NCBI GenBank assembly: GCA_016935365.1
Contig: JAFGRB010000211.1
Coordinates: 1 to 64,000, forward strand
Origin: Deltaproteobacteria bacterium
Lineage (GTDB): Bacteria > Myxococcota > B64-G9
DNA: 64,000 nucleotides
Direction: 5' to 3'
Under the pieces are notes generated by a model that did no database searches, was not told the origin of the DNA, and was given only the letters and a program-made list of their open reading frames with translations. This document shows positions 44,543 through 52,953 of this stretch, piece after piece. The position numbers were made by a program, and so were the translations under genes. Within the stretch, counting starts at the first letter, position 1. Every line of letters begins with the position of its first letter.

Positions 44543-47047
44543 CTATGGGCGGGTTCCATCCTCGTCGCAGGGTCCGTCGTGCAGCGGCTCGGCGCCGGCG
44601 CAGGCGAGCTCGCAGAAGTTGCCGTAAGTCACGCCGTCCGCGCCGCAGATCGGATCGTAGACATCCGGGCAGATGCAGTCAGCCTGCTCGCAGACACCGC
44701 GGCAGTCGCCGTCAGAGCTGCATTCGCGCTGGCAAACCATGCCCGGCGGACATTCGTCATCGGAGCTGCACTCGTCGGCGTTCTGCAGCCGCGCGAGGCA
44801 CGCGAGGTACTCGGGCGTCTGGGTCCAGCCGCAGGTCATCTGGCCTTCGGAGGTGTAGAGGGCCTCGCAGCTCGAGAAGCGCAGGCACTCGTACTCGGGC
44901 AGCCAGATGCAGGTCGAGGAGACCGGGTAGGGGGCGCAGATCTCGCCGCTGCAACCGGTCACGATGCACTGGCTCTGAACCGGCACGCACTGTCCCCAGC
45001 AGCTCGGACACTCGTCGCCGGCCTCACAGCCCGGGCACTGGCCCAGCTCGCAGCGAAAGCCCTCCGGGCAGTCGCTGTCGGCCCGGCACTCCATGGGGGG
45101 CAGGGGCACGCAGACGCCGATATCTCCGTTCTCGTCGCGCTCGCAGTACTGGCCTGGCGGGCACTGGGAGTCATCCGTGCACTCGGGCGGCGGCATGTCG
45201 CAATCGCCCCAGTGCACGATCCTGGCACCCGCGCAGTCCGCCTCGCAGGCGTTGGCGAAGGTGACCAGCTCGCAAGTGCCGCCACAGGGCTCGTCTGGAT
45301 CGCAGGGCAGCTCGTAGCAGAGCTCGCCGCAGACCGGATCCCAGATCTCCGGGCAGACGCACTCTTCGAAGACGCAGTGTCCGTTGAGACAGCGTCCGAT
45401 CATGCCGTCGGGGGTGATGCAGTCCTCGTCGAAGCGGCACTCGGGCTCGCTCGACGGCACGCAGACGCCCACGCAGCAGGTCGGATCCGTGTCCGGGCAG
45501 TACTCCCAGCACTCGACCAGCGCGCAATCGAAGCCAGGCGGGCAATCGGCATCGCTGTGGCAGTAGATCTGATCGAAGATGCAACGGCCCTCGACGCAGT
45601 GCCCGACAACGCCGTTCGCGTCGATGCAGTCGTAGTCGGAGTAGCACTCGGGCACGTAGCCGGGCACGCAGAAGCCGCTACACCCGGGGACGCAGTCCGG
45701 AGCTTCGGGATCGCAATCCCAGCACGCCAGCGCGCATTCCATGCCCTCCGGGCAATCGCTGTCCTGCTCGCATTCGATCTCCTCGAAGACGCAGCGCCCA
45801 TTGATGCACGACCCCATGCCACCCGGGAAGAAGCAGTCGTCGTCGGAGTAGCACTCGGGCACGTAGCCGGGTACGCAGTAGCCGCGGCACTCCTCCCAAC
45901 ACTCGGGATCGCCGTCCTCGCACGACCCGCCGCACTCGATCACGCACATGAAGCCCTCGGGGCAGTCCGCATCGCTCTCGCAGCTCGTCTGCACGGGCTG
46001 GCAGACGGACTCGCAGAAGATCTCCCCGCTGCAATCGGGATCGACTGTCGGATCGCAGGGCGGGCAGTCTTCATCGCCGGGCTCGCAGCCGGGGCGCGGC
46101 AGGCCAGCGCAGACCTCGACGCACTCGAAGCCCGGCGGGCAGGGATGATCGGCATCGCACTCCACGGCGCCCGCCACGCAGCGGCCGTTCACACAGCGGC
46201 CCAGGGTGCCGTCCTCGAAGCGGCAGTCGTCATCGGTGTAGCACTCGGGCTCCTCGATCCAGACGCACTCGCCGAAGCAGGTGCACTCCTCCTCGCCGTC
46301 GGGCGTGACCGTGCAACCGCAGCCCATCACGCAGTCGTAGCCCTCGGGACAGGGATTGCTCTCGTCGCAGCTCATGGTCTGCTGGTCGTAGACGCAGCGG
46401 CCGTCGATGCAGCGCGGCGGCACGTCGGTCCAGTCGAGCATCGGGCAGTCCGCATCGCTTGCGCACTCGCTCCGGGCGCAGCGGCAGATCGGGCAGCCGT
46501 CCGGATCGGTCATGAAGCCGTTGGGGCAGTATAGGTCGCACAGCACATCAGGGCAGTGAGGCTCGACACACTCGCCCCGGCAGCCCAGCGAGAGCTCGAA
46601 GCCTCCGTCGGCCACGCCGTCGTAGGTGGCCACCGCGAGCAGGTACTGGCCCGGCCTCACGAGCTCGAAGTCGCGCAGCAGGCTATTGAGGCCGTCCCGT
46701 CCGTCGTCGTCGACGGCCAGCGGCTGGCCCCAGATGCCCTGGACGTTGACCGGACCGTAGAGGATCAGGACCGGATCCTCGCCGTTGTCCACGGTCAGGG
46801 TGACGGTCACCCGGGCGCCCTGAACCGTGTCGAAGAGGTAGCCGGTCAGGGGCTTGGTGGTGGAGAACACATCCTGGATGCTCTGGCCGAAGTCGATGTG
46901 GCCTCGGAGATCGACCAGATCGTGGGCGTCGCTCTGGCCGGTGAGCAGCGGGGCTTGGTAGGTCTCCTTCTCCTGCGGGCCGTAGTCGACACAGCTCACC
47001 GCCAGGAACGCGGCACACAGCATGGCGAGGCAGGCTTTCCATCTCAT
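44543..47047 (-). CDS. Large Cys-rich lipoprotein with two Kazal-like domains
   Basis: 834 residues from ATG 47047, with GGAGG 8 bases upstream. The signal ends AAFLAVSC (Cys19). Residues ~40-165 form a pre-peptidase-type beta domain (FDTVQGARVTVTLTVDNGEDPVLILYG). Many repeats of the form C-x-D-x-DCPEGFxC / C-x-NGRCV follow (about nine). There are two Kazal-like segments: CVCPEIWDPVCGELC...TFANACEADCAG in the middle and CICPDVYDPICGADGVTYGNFCELACAG at the C-terminus. Kazal domains usually inhibit serine proteases. Preceded by a near-consensus sigma-54 promoter with three upstream palindromes. Confidence 0.83.
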   Translation of the reverse strand: MRWKACLAMLCAAFLAVSCVDYGPQEKETYQAPLLTGQSDAHDLVDLRGHIDFGQSIQDVFSTTKPLTGYLFDTVQGARVTVTLTVDNGEDPVLILYGPVNVQGIWGQPLAVDDDGRDGLNSLLRDFELVRPGQYLLAVATYDGVADGGFELSLGCRGECVEPHCPDVLCDLYCPNGFMTDPDGCPICRCARSECASDADCPMLDWTDVPPRCIDGRCVYDQQTMSCDESNPCPEGYDCVMGCGCTVTPDGEEECTCFGECVWIEEPECYTDDDCRFEDGTLGRCVNGRCVAGAVECDADHPCPPGFECVEVCAGLPRPGCEPGDEDCPPCDPTVDPDCSGEIFCESVCQPVQTSCESDADCPEGFMCVIECGGSCEDGDPECWEECRGYCVPGYVPECYSDDDCFFPGGMGSCINGRCVFEEIECEQDSDCPEGMECALACWDCDPEAPDCVPGCSGFCVPGYVPECYSDYDCIDANGVVGHCVEGRCIFDQIYCHSDADCPPGFDCALVECWEYCPDTDPTCCVGVCVPSSEPECRFDEDCITPDGMIGRCLNGHCVFEECVCPEIWDPVCGELCYELPCDPDEPCGGTCELVTFANACEADCAGARIVHWGDCDMPPPECTDDSQCPPGQYCERDENGDIGVCVPLPPMECRADSDCPEGFRCELGQCPGCEAGDECPSCWGQCVPVQSQCIVTGCSGEICAPYPVSSTCIWLPEYECLRFSSCEALYTSEGQMTCGWTQTPEYLACLARLQNADECSSDDECPPGMVCQRECSSDGDCRGVCEQADCICPDVYDPICGADGVTYGNFCELACAGAEPLHDGPCDEDGTRP

Positions 47048-47091
47048 CTCATCTTCCTCCTTGTCGGAATCCACGGGATGCAGGTTCTTAC

Positions 47092-47107
47092 AGCAATCTT
47101 TGTGCCA
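47092..47107 (-). promoter_or_regulatory. Near-consensus sigma-54 promoter of the Kazal-type gene
   Basis: On the minus strand TGGCACAAAGATTGCT matches TGGCAC-N5-TTGCT exactly, with GG and GC ten bases apart. Predicted transcription start near 47081, giving a leader of about 34 bases to ATG 47047. Confidence 0.85.
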
Positions 47108-47124
47108 GCTCCGCTGGGTGTTAA

Positions 47125-47290
47125 GTCAAGGACTTGATTTGCAAGTTGTTTTTTTTCGGAAGGCCAGGCCCTGAGCCGGCGGGCGTCAAGCCAGCTTGAC
47201 GGGCCATGCCGGGGTGTGCCCATTTGTCCTTTTTATTTGATGACTTGAAAAAAATTCAGGCCGCGTGTCAAAGCGTCAAGCGAGCATGAC
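47125..47290 (-). promoter_or_regulatory. Three upstream palindromes, probable enhancer sites
   Basis: Sites share GTCAAG(C)-N2-(G)CTTGAC: GTCAAGGACTTGAT (47125-47138), CGTCAAGCCAGCTTGACG (47184-47201, perfect 8-base arms) and GTCAAGCGAGCATGAC (47275-47290, one mismatch). Relative to the sigma-54 start they lie near -50, -111 and -201, the usual range for enhancer-binding-protein sites. Confidence 0.65.
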
Positions 47291-47297
47291 AGTTTCG

Positions 47298-49469
47298 CTA
47301 GTCGATGAAGCCGTGGTAGCGCCCCATCCAGTAGGGCAGGAGCCAGAAGGTACCTGATGACTCGGCATGGCCATCGCCGCGCATCTCGAAGGCGTAGGGG
47401 TTCTCGGCCCAGCGCATGGCCTGCCGCTCGTCGTAGGGAAAGACGGACTTGTTCTGCAGCCGGCCTTGGCGATCCCGCAGCGGGCTCGGATCCGCATCGT
47501 CGCGGTGCTGAAGGTCGAGGCCCCAGAGCACCAGGTCGCAGGGCAGCTTCTGGAGGGTCTCGATCGTCGTGTCCAGGTCGTAGAGGTCGGAGCGGGCCAG
47601 GGCTGCGAAGATGATGTTGAACTCGGGGTCGCGCTCCGGTCGCTGGACCTCCCAGAGGTAGTCGAGCCCCTGGCGCCAGAGCTGCCAGCGTGCGGGGTCG
47701 GTCTCGTAGCGCATCAGCGTGTACATGGCCAGGAAGGACATCTCCTCGCTGTCGTGGTTGATGTGCCAGGCGGTGTTGATCTCCTCGATCCGCGAGACGT
47801 AGTCCGCGTAGCCCCGCTCGTGGGCCAGGTAGTCGAAGGCGTCGGCGAAGCGCTGCTCGCCGGTCATGTGGAAGACCGCCCGCAGTCCGCCCAGGATCAT
47901 GGCCGAGTTCAGACCCGCGTCGCCGAACATGGCTCCCAGGTCCGTCTCCATCCACTCGGGATCGAAGTGGCCGTCGTCGGTCGGCTCGCCGTCGAGATCG
48001 ACGATCTTGTATCCGTCGGCGATCAGGCGGTCGTGGATGCGGGTGAAGGTGGCCGCCACGCGCGCCTGTCCGTCCTCGTCGGCCACCAGATCGTGGTACA
48101 GCGACAGGCCGAAGACGTGGCCCACGTACTCGTCCGAGGAGGTGTTCGTCTTGAAGCAGCTCACACCGTCGCCCGAGAGGTGCCATTCGCCGGGGCCGGC
48201 CTGCTTGGCCTCGCACTCGTCGCCGGGCACGATCGAGCGGGCGAAGAAGCCGGGCACGCCGGTGACCGCCTCGAGCGCCAGCATGGCGTCTGCAGCCCGA
48301 TCGGCGTTGGCGCGCGCCTCGGGCTCCTGCGTCACCGCGTAGCGGAAGCACTGCGACGCCAGGTACATGCCGGTCCACTGGCCGTCGTTGTCGTCGTCGG
48401 TGCTGTAGAAACTCGTCAAGTCGCCGGCCTCGCGCAGGTGGCATTCGGTGCTGGTGTAGCCCATGCGCACGTGCCGGGAGGCGGTGATGGAGTCGAAGAG
48501 CGCGGCTTTTTCTGCGAGCGTCATCTCGACTCGCTCCACCCGGGATACCCCCCCGGCCGTGGCGAAGACGAGCCCGCCGTCGGGCGAGCGCGCAAGCGCG
48601 CGCACCTCGTCGTGAGGAAGCCAGATGCGGCCGAAGTAGTAGCGCCGCTGCCCGTCGGTCGCATAGGTCGACGCCCCCTTGCGCGTGGCGACGAGAAGGA
48701 CCCCTTCGGCGTCGATCTCGATGTCCAGCACATCGTGGTAGTGCAGCCCGTCGACGCCCAGCATGGCCACCCATGTGCTGCTTGCCGGATCGCGATGTGC
48801 GAGCCCGGCGTCGGTCCCGGCCCAGATCGTCCCGTCCGGCCCGAAGGCCAGCGCTCGCACCTCGTCCGAGGGCAGGCCGTCGTCCGTGCCGTACGCGACG
48901 CCGCCCGAGCACAGCACACCCTGATCGGTGGCCGCGCACCATGCTCCGTCATCCGCGTCGGCGATCGCGCGCGCGCCGCTCAGCCCGTCGAGCGCGACAT
49001 ACGAGTCGGCCTCGACGTAGCCCGCCATGTCCTGCCCGGCCACGAAGCTGCCCCCGGCGCGGCGCGGTCCGACGAAGCTCGGTTGCGCGCCGGCCGGAAG
49101 CGCCGTCACCTGCCCGTCCGTGGAGAGGCCATCCGGGCCGACCGCGATGAGCGCCCCGTCCTCCCTCGCAAAGAGGTCGCGCACCTCGGCCAGGCCGAGA
49201 TCGAGCGCCTGCCAGTCCTGCCCGTCGAAGCGCAAGGCCTGGCCTGCCGCGACGGCCACCGGCGCACCTTCGTCGTCGATCGCGATCGCCTGCACGTCGG
49301 CGAGCTGGCCGAGCACGGTCGCTCTCTCCTGGATGAAGGGCAGGTCCTCGTACACCACGGGCGGCTCCCAGCCCGCGTCGCCGTCGCCGCCCCCATCGAC
49401 GGGGCCAGGGGCGCCCTGGCTGCACCCCGCCAGCAGGGCGAGCAGGGCGAGTGGAGTCCAGATCGACAT
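47298..49469 (-). CDS. Lipoprotein with N-terminal propeller and six-hairpin-like C-terminal domain
   Basis: 723 residues if started at ATG 49469, which gives MSIWTPLALLALLAGC (lipobox, Cys16). ATG 49502 and GTG 49532 are alternatives, and no start has a strong ribosome site. Residues ~30-320 carry propeller repeats of the two-component-regulator type (LPSDEVRALAFGPDGTIWAGTDAGLAH; LPHDEVRALARSPDGGLVFATAGGVSRV). The remainder looks like an alpha/alpha toroid, as in six-hairpin glycosidases (DNDGQWTGMYLASQCFRYA; DEYVGHVFGLSLYHDLVA; SAMILGGLRAVFHMTG). Enzymatic activity is uncertain. Divergent from the ECF sigma gene. Confidence 0.72.
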   Translation of the reverse strand: MSIWTPLALLALLAGCSQGAPGPVDGGGDGDAGWEPPVVYEDLPFIQERATVLGQLADVQAIAIDDEGAPVAVAAGQALRFDGQDWQALDLGLAEVRDLFAREDGALIAVGPDGLSTDGQVTALPAGAQPSFVGPRRAGGSFVAGQDMAGYVEADSYVALDGLSGARAIADADDGAWCAATDQGVLCSGGVAYGTDDGLPSDEVRALAFGPDGTIWAGTDAGLAHRDPASSTWVAMLGVDGLHYHDVLDIEIDAEGVLLVATRKGASTYATDGQRRYYFGRIWLPHDEVRALARSPDGGLVFATAGGVSRVERVEMTLAEKAALFDSITASRHVRMGYTSTECHLREAGDLTSFYSTDDDNDGQWTGMYLASQCFRYAVTQEPEARANADRAADAMLALEAVTGVPGFFARSIVPGDECEAKQAGPGEWHLSGDGVSCFKTNTSSDEYVGHVFGLSLYHDLVADEDGQARVAATFTRIHDRLIADGYKIVDLDGEPTDDGHFDPEWMETDLGAMFGDAGLNSAMILGGLRAVFHMTGEQRFADAFDYLAHERGYADYVSRIEEINTAWHINHDSEEMSFLAMYTLMRYETDPARWQLWRQGLDYLWEVQRPERDPEFNIIFAALARSDLYDLDTTIETLQKLPCDLVLWGLDLQHRDDADPSPLRDRQGRLQNKSVFPYDERQAMRWAENPYAFEMRGDGHAESSGTFWLLPYWMGRYHGFID

Positions 49470-49541
49470 GTGCCGATATCGCTTGCTCGTGATCCTGTCC
49501 ATCGAGGTGATTCTAGCAGTCCGCGTATCCACCAGCTCACA

Positions 49542-49576
49542 TTTTTCTTACCCATTCTGCGCTGAAGCCCCATATT
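49542..49576 (+). promoter_or_regulatory. Probable ECF-sigma-dependent promoter of the sigma gene
   Basis: TTTTTCTTACCCATT (from 49542) and CATATT (49571-49576) closely resemble TTTTTCTCACCCGTT and CATACA before the lipoprotein gene at 52954. Transcription would start at about the GTG start codon (49583), implying a leaderless or near-leaderless message. Confidence 0.55.
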
Positions 49577-49582
49577 GTCACC

Positions 49583-50245
49583 GTGGAGATGGATCGCTTG
49601 CCACAGGACAGGGCTCTGCTCGATGCCTATCGCCGGGCAGAAAAGGATGCGCTCGAGCGCGTGTATCGCTCATATGTATCTGAATTGGCATCCTTTTTGC
49701 GCCGGGGCTTCGAGTTCTCGAGCCAGGGCCAGCCGATGCGTTTCGCCGGTTACTCGCAGCCGGAGGACCTGCAGGACGCACTCCAGGAGACTTTCTTGCT
49801 CGCCTTTGGCCAGGGAGCCAGGCAGGGCTACAACGGGCTTACGCCTTTCGGCAGCTACCTGCGAGGTATCGCCAAGAACGTCGTCCTGGGGCGTTTTCGA
49901 AAGAACCTCTCCATGCTGAGCCGATTTCGCTCTCTCGATCCCGACGGGCTCGCCCCGGCAGAAGCGATCGGCCAGAGCCTCCCACCGGAAGCCGCGATCC
50001 AGAAGAGCAGGATGCAGCGGATCGTGCAGGAGTTCGTCGACACGCTCGATGAGGAGCAGAAGCGCATCATCCAGTATCACTTCCTCGAGAACCTCTCTCA
50101 GAGGGCCACAGCAGAGCAGCTGTCCCTCAACCGCAACCGGGTTCGCAAGCAGATCAAGACGATCCGCAAGCGCCTCTGGCGGCGTCTCCGACGTGAGGGT
50201 GTCGAGAGATTGCCTTCCATCGCGGCGCTGGAGGTGGAGCAATGA
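49583..50245 (+). CDS. ECF-type RNA polymerase sigma factor
   Basis: 220 residues from GTG 49583 (ATG 49589 is an alternative). Region 2 reads ALERVYRSYVSELASFLRRGF...DLQDALQETFLLAFGQG and PFGSYLRGIAKNVVLGRFRK. Region 4 reads FVDTLDEEQKRIIQYHFLENLSQRATAEQLSLNRNRVRKQIKTIRKRLWRRL. Anti-sigma and caspase-like genes follow with 4-base overlaps. The promoter motif shared with the gene at 52954 suggests autoregulation and control of the neighbouring surface genes. Confidence 0.88.
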   Translation: MEMDRLPQDRALLDAYRRAEKDALERVYRSYVSELASFLRRGFEFSSQGQPMRFAGYSQPEDLQDALQETFLLAFGQGARQGYNGLTPFGSYLRGIAKNVVLGRFRKNLSMLSRFRSLDPDGLAPAEAIGQSLPPEAAIQKSRMQRIVQEFVDTLDEEQKRIIQYHFLENLSQRATAEQLSLNRNRVRKQIKTIRKRLWRRLRREGVERLPSIAALEVEQ

Positions 50246-51060
50246 CCCGGACATCGGATCATCGCCGCTACCAGCGTGCGCTTCGAGCACTCTTCCTGGG
50301 GCGCCCTCTGCCCTCTCTTTCCGGCTCCTTGCAGGAGCACCTGGCGAGCTGCGCCAGCTGCAGAGCGCTCTATGCCCAGCTCGTGGAGGCGGAACGCGAT
50401 CTCGGACAGGCATGTGGTGTCGAGACCGACTTCACGCCGCTGGAGAGCCGGGTCGCATGGGACCGAATCTCCCGCGATCTCGGCCTGCCGGCGCCCAAGA
50501 GCAGCGGATCGCAGCGCTTCATTCGATTCGCTCTGGCCGCAGCGGTGGGCGGCTTGCTCTTGCTGGGCGCGGCCCTTATCATCCCGGGCGATCCCCTGGT
50601 CGACGAGGGCTGGCAGGCCCGGGGAGTCGAAGCGGCCGCCTCGGTGGATCTCGTCTGTATCGGAAGCCCGGAAGGGCGGCCGATTCGGCCTGCAGGGACA
50701 ATCCCCGGACGCTTCGTGTGCAGGATCGATGAGACGCTCGGATTCACGTACTTGAATCCCGGCGGGCGATTCTCTGCGCTGGCGGTCTGGGCTTGCGATT
50801 CGAGCGGCGAGTGCCTGTGGTATCTCCCGGATCCGGCCGAGCCCGGCTCGGTGTCCATCGAGCCGGCGGAGCGGCCGCGAGCCCTGGAGCGCACCGTAAG
50901 ACTGCATGTCAACCACCGACCGGGTCGATACCAGCTCAAGGTCCTGTTCAGCCGGACTCCGCTGGACTTCGAGCAGATCCAGCGCATCGCTGCCGGTCGC
51001 GGGTCTCCTCCTCGAGAGGCGGCTCTGTTCTCGGCGCAACTGGAGGTTATCGGGCCGTGA
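50242..51060 (+). CDS. Membrane anti-sigma factor with zinc-finger-like HxxCxxC
   Basis: 272 residues starting in an ATGA overlap with the sigma gene. EHLASCASCRALY (33-45) is the HxxxCxxC zinc-binding anti-sigma motif. One membrane segment is seen at about 93-114 (FALAAAVGGLLLLGAALII). The periplasmic region of about 155 residues is beta-rich. By position and motif it should hold the ECF sigma factor at the membrane until a signal arrives. Confidence 0.82.
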   Translation: MTRTSDHRRYQRALRALFLGRPLPSLSGSLQEHLASCASCRALYAQLVEAERDLGQACGVETDFTPLESRVAWDRISRDLGLPAPKSSGSQRFIRFALAAAVGGLLLLGAALIIPGDPLVDEGWQARGVEAAASVDLVCIGSPEGRPIRPAGTIPGRFVCRIDETLGFTYLNPGGRFSALAVWACDSSGECLWYLPDPAEPGSVSIEPAERPRALERTVRLHVNHRPGRYQLKVLFSRTPLDFEQIQRIAAGRGSPPREAALFSAQLEVIGP

Positions 51061-52823
51061 ATGTCATGCTAATGCAGCTGCTGCTCCTGCTGAACCAGGG
51101 CGCGACCGCCCCCGTTGCCCGTCACGTGCTCATCGTGGCCAACAACATCGATCCGGCCGGCGAGCTGCCGGCGCTGCGCTTTGCGGATGACGACGGGGCA
51201 CGCTTCGCGGAAATCTTCCTGGCAGCGGGTTCCAGGGTAGAGCTTCTGACCACCTTGGATATGGAGAGCCAACCTCTGTTCCCCGGGCTTGTCGGCCGCT
51301 CGCGCCCGCCCAACGCAGAGCGCCTGGACTGGGCTCTGAAGAGCATCTTCGGAGATATCCGCCGCGATCGCCAGGAAGGCATGGAGACCGAGTTCGTCTT
51401 CGTGTTCACCGGTCATGGACGGGTGCGGGATGGGATGGGCGAGATCGCGCTGGCAGACGGGCGCCTGACTCGAAAGGACCTCTACGCGATCATCGACGCC
51501 TCGCCTGCAGATTTCAACCACGTGATCATCGATGCCTGCCATGCGTACTTCCTGGTCAGTAGCCGCGGCGGCTGGAAGGACGATCGAGGCGAGCAGGCGG
51601 ATCTGGATGCCATCCAGGCCTACCTGGAATCGCCGGACGAGCTGCTAAGACGTCCCACGACCGGTGTCATCGTATCCACCGCGGGCACGGCCGAGGTGCA
51701 TGAGTGGGAGCGATATCGTGCCGGCGTCTTCAGCCACGAGCTGCGTTCCGGGATGCTGGGGCTGGCCGATGTCGACGGAAACCGGCGTCTCGAGTATCGC
51801 GAGATCGAGGCCTTTCTCTCGGCTGCGAATGCCGGTGTCACCAATCCGAGGGCCAGGCTGAGGATCTTCGCGCAACCGCCCCGCCAGGACATCGCCCGTC
51901 CGCTGATAGAGATCACCTCGGAGCATTTCAGCCATATTCTCGAGCTCCCCGCGTCTATGGCCGGCCGTTTCACGGTCGAGGACGCCCGCGGCCTGACCTA
52001 CGCCGAGTGGAACAAGGCGCCGGATCACCCGGCCTACCTCGCACTGCTCTACTCGCCGGTCCAGCAGCAACCGGATTATTTCGTCAGGCGTGGCGAGATG
52101 GAGGCGAGGATCCACCTGAGCGCTCCCGCGGGCCGTCCTGACCGGATCCCGTTCGAGGAATCCTCTTTGGTCCCGTCGGAGATGAGGGCCCGCGGGAGTG
52201 TGTCCGAGTCCTTCCGCCGAGAGCTCTTCTCGGTCCCCTTCGGCCATGCATACGCCCAGGGCTTCGCCGCGCGGCGAGACCAGGTGGCCCGAATGGCAAC
52301 ACCGCGTCTGAAAACCGAACCCGATCGCATCCAGCACACCATCTCCGCGGCGTACCTGCTGAGCGATGCCCTGCTCGAGGTGGATGATCTGTCTCACGGG
52401 AGCCGGATCGACTACCGCTGGTTCGCCTGGGAGTACGTGTTTCTGGGCACGCGCTTCAGCTACGCGCGAACCCTGGGAGGCAAGGTAGCGGCCGAGCACA
52501 CCCTAGACGACTTCGAGCTGGGCGTGACCGCAGGCGTCCACTTCAGGCTCTGGGATCGACTGGTGCTCATGCTCGGCGCCCAGGCGGGTAACCGCTTCTT
52601 GCTCTATCGCATCGGGCGCGAGACCGCCGGTGAGCATGATCGGGACAACGACGACCTGCTGGCGCCCTGGGTGGGCGCGGAGGCGAGCGTCCAGGTTCGG
52701 CTCTTCGGCCCTGTCGTGGCCACAGCCTCGTGTGGCGTCGCGTTCGTATTCGGAGCGCCCGACAGGCAAGAGGAGACCTTCATCATCCCCGAGGGCAGCC
52801 TCGGACTCGGCGTCCAGTTCTGA
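51057..52823 (+). CDS. Exported caspase-like protease (C14 type) with C-terminal barrel-like domain
   Basis: 588 residues from GTG 51057 in a GTGA overlap; ATG 51066 and 51072 are alternatives. A short signal-like stretch (MLMQLLLLLNQGATA) is followed by a caspase/metacaspase fold. It contains HVLIVANNIDP, LRFADDDGARFAEIF, catalytic His120 in FVFTGHGR and Cys161 in IIDACHAYF. Residues from ~420 on have alternating aromatic strands and end GLGVQF, like an outer-membrane beta-barrel. A caspase-type protease facing the periplasm or surface, co-expressed with a sigma/anti-sigma pair, could take part in signal-dependent proteolysis. The substrate is unknown. Confidence 0.8.
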   Translation: MNVMLMQLLLLLNQGATAPVARHVLIVANNIDPAGELPALRFADDDGARFAEIFLAAGSRVELLTTLDMESQPLFPGLVGRSRPPNAERLDWALKSIFGDIRRDRQEGMETEFVFVFTGHGRVRDGMGEIALADGRLTRKDLYAIIDASPADFNHVIIDACHAYFLVSSRGGWKDDRGEQADLDAIQAYLESPDELLRRPTTGVIVSTAGTAEVHEWERYRAGVFSHELRSGMLGLADVDGNRRLEYREIEAFLSAANAGVTNPRARLRIFAQPPRQDIARPLIEITSEHFSHILELPASMAGRFTVEDARGLTYAEWNKAPDHPAYLALLYSPVQQQPDYFVRRGEMEARIHLSAPAGRPDRIPFEESSLVPSEMRARGSVSESFRRELFSVPFGHAYAQGFAARRDQVARMATPRLKTEPDRIQHTISAAYLLSDALLEVDDLSHGSRIDYRWFAWEYVFLGTRFSYARTLGGKVAAEHTLDDFELGVTAGVHFRLWDRLVLMLGAQAGNRFLLYRIGRETAGEHDRDNDDLLAPWVGAEASVQVRLFGPVVATASCGVAFVFGAPDRQEETFIIPEGSLGLGVQF

Positions 52824-52835
52824 ACGTATCCGGAG

Positions 52836-52869
52836 TTTTTCTCACCCGTTTCGTTCTCGCTCGCATACA
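52836..52869 (+). promoter_or_regulatory. Second copy of the probable ECF-sigma promoter motif
   Basis: TTTTTCTCACCCGTT (from 52836) followed by CATACA (52864-52869), 16 bases after ACCC compared with 17 in the sigma gene promoter. It lies in the 130-base gap before ATG 52954. Confidence 0.55.
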
Positions 52870-52953
52870 TCCGGTTGTGGACATCGAAGCACACCTGCCT
52901 GCGCCGATCTCGAACTCGGCGTATTCGGAACGGATTCCCTGCCAGGAGGAGCC

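Noticed and set aside
47275-47290. Terminator of the propeller lipoprotein gene
   Set aside because: The inverted repeat lacks a following U-tract on the minus strand and shares sequence with two other palindromes further upstream of the sigma-54 promoter, so a protein-binding site fits better.
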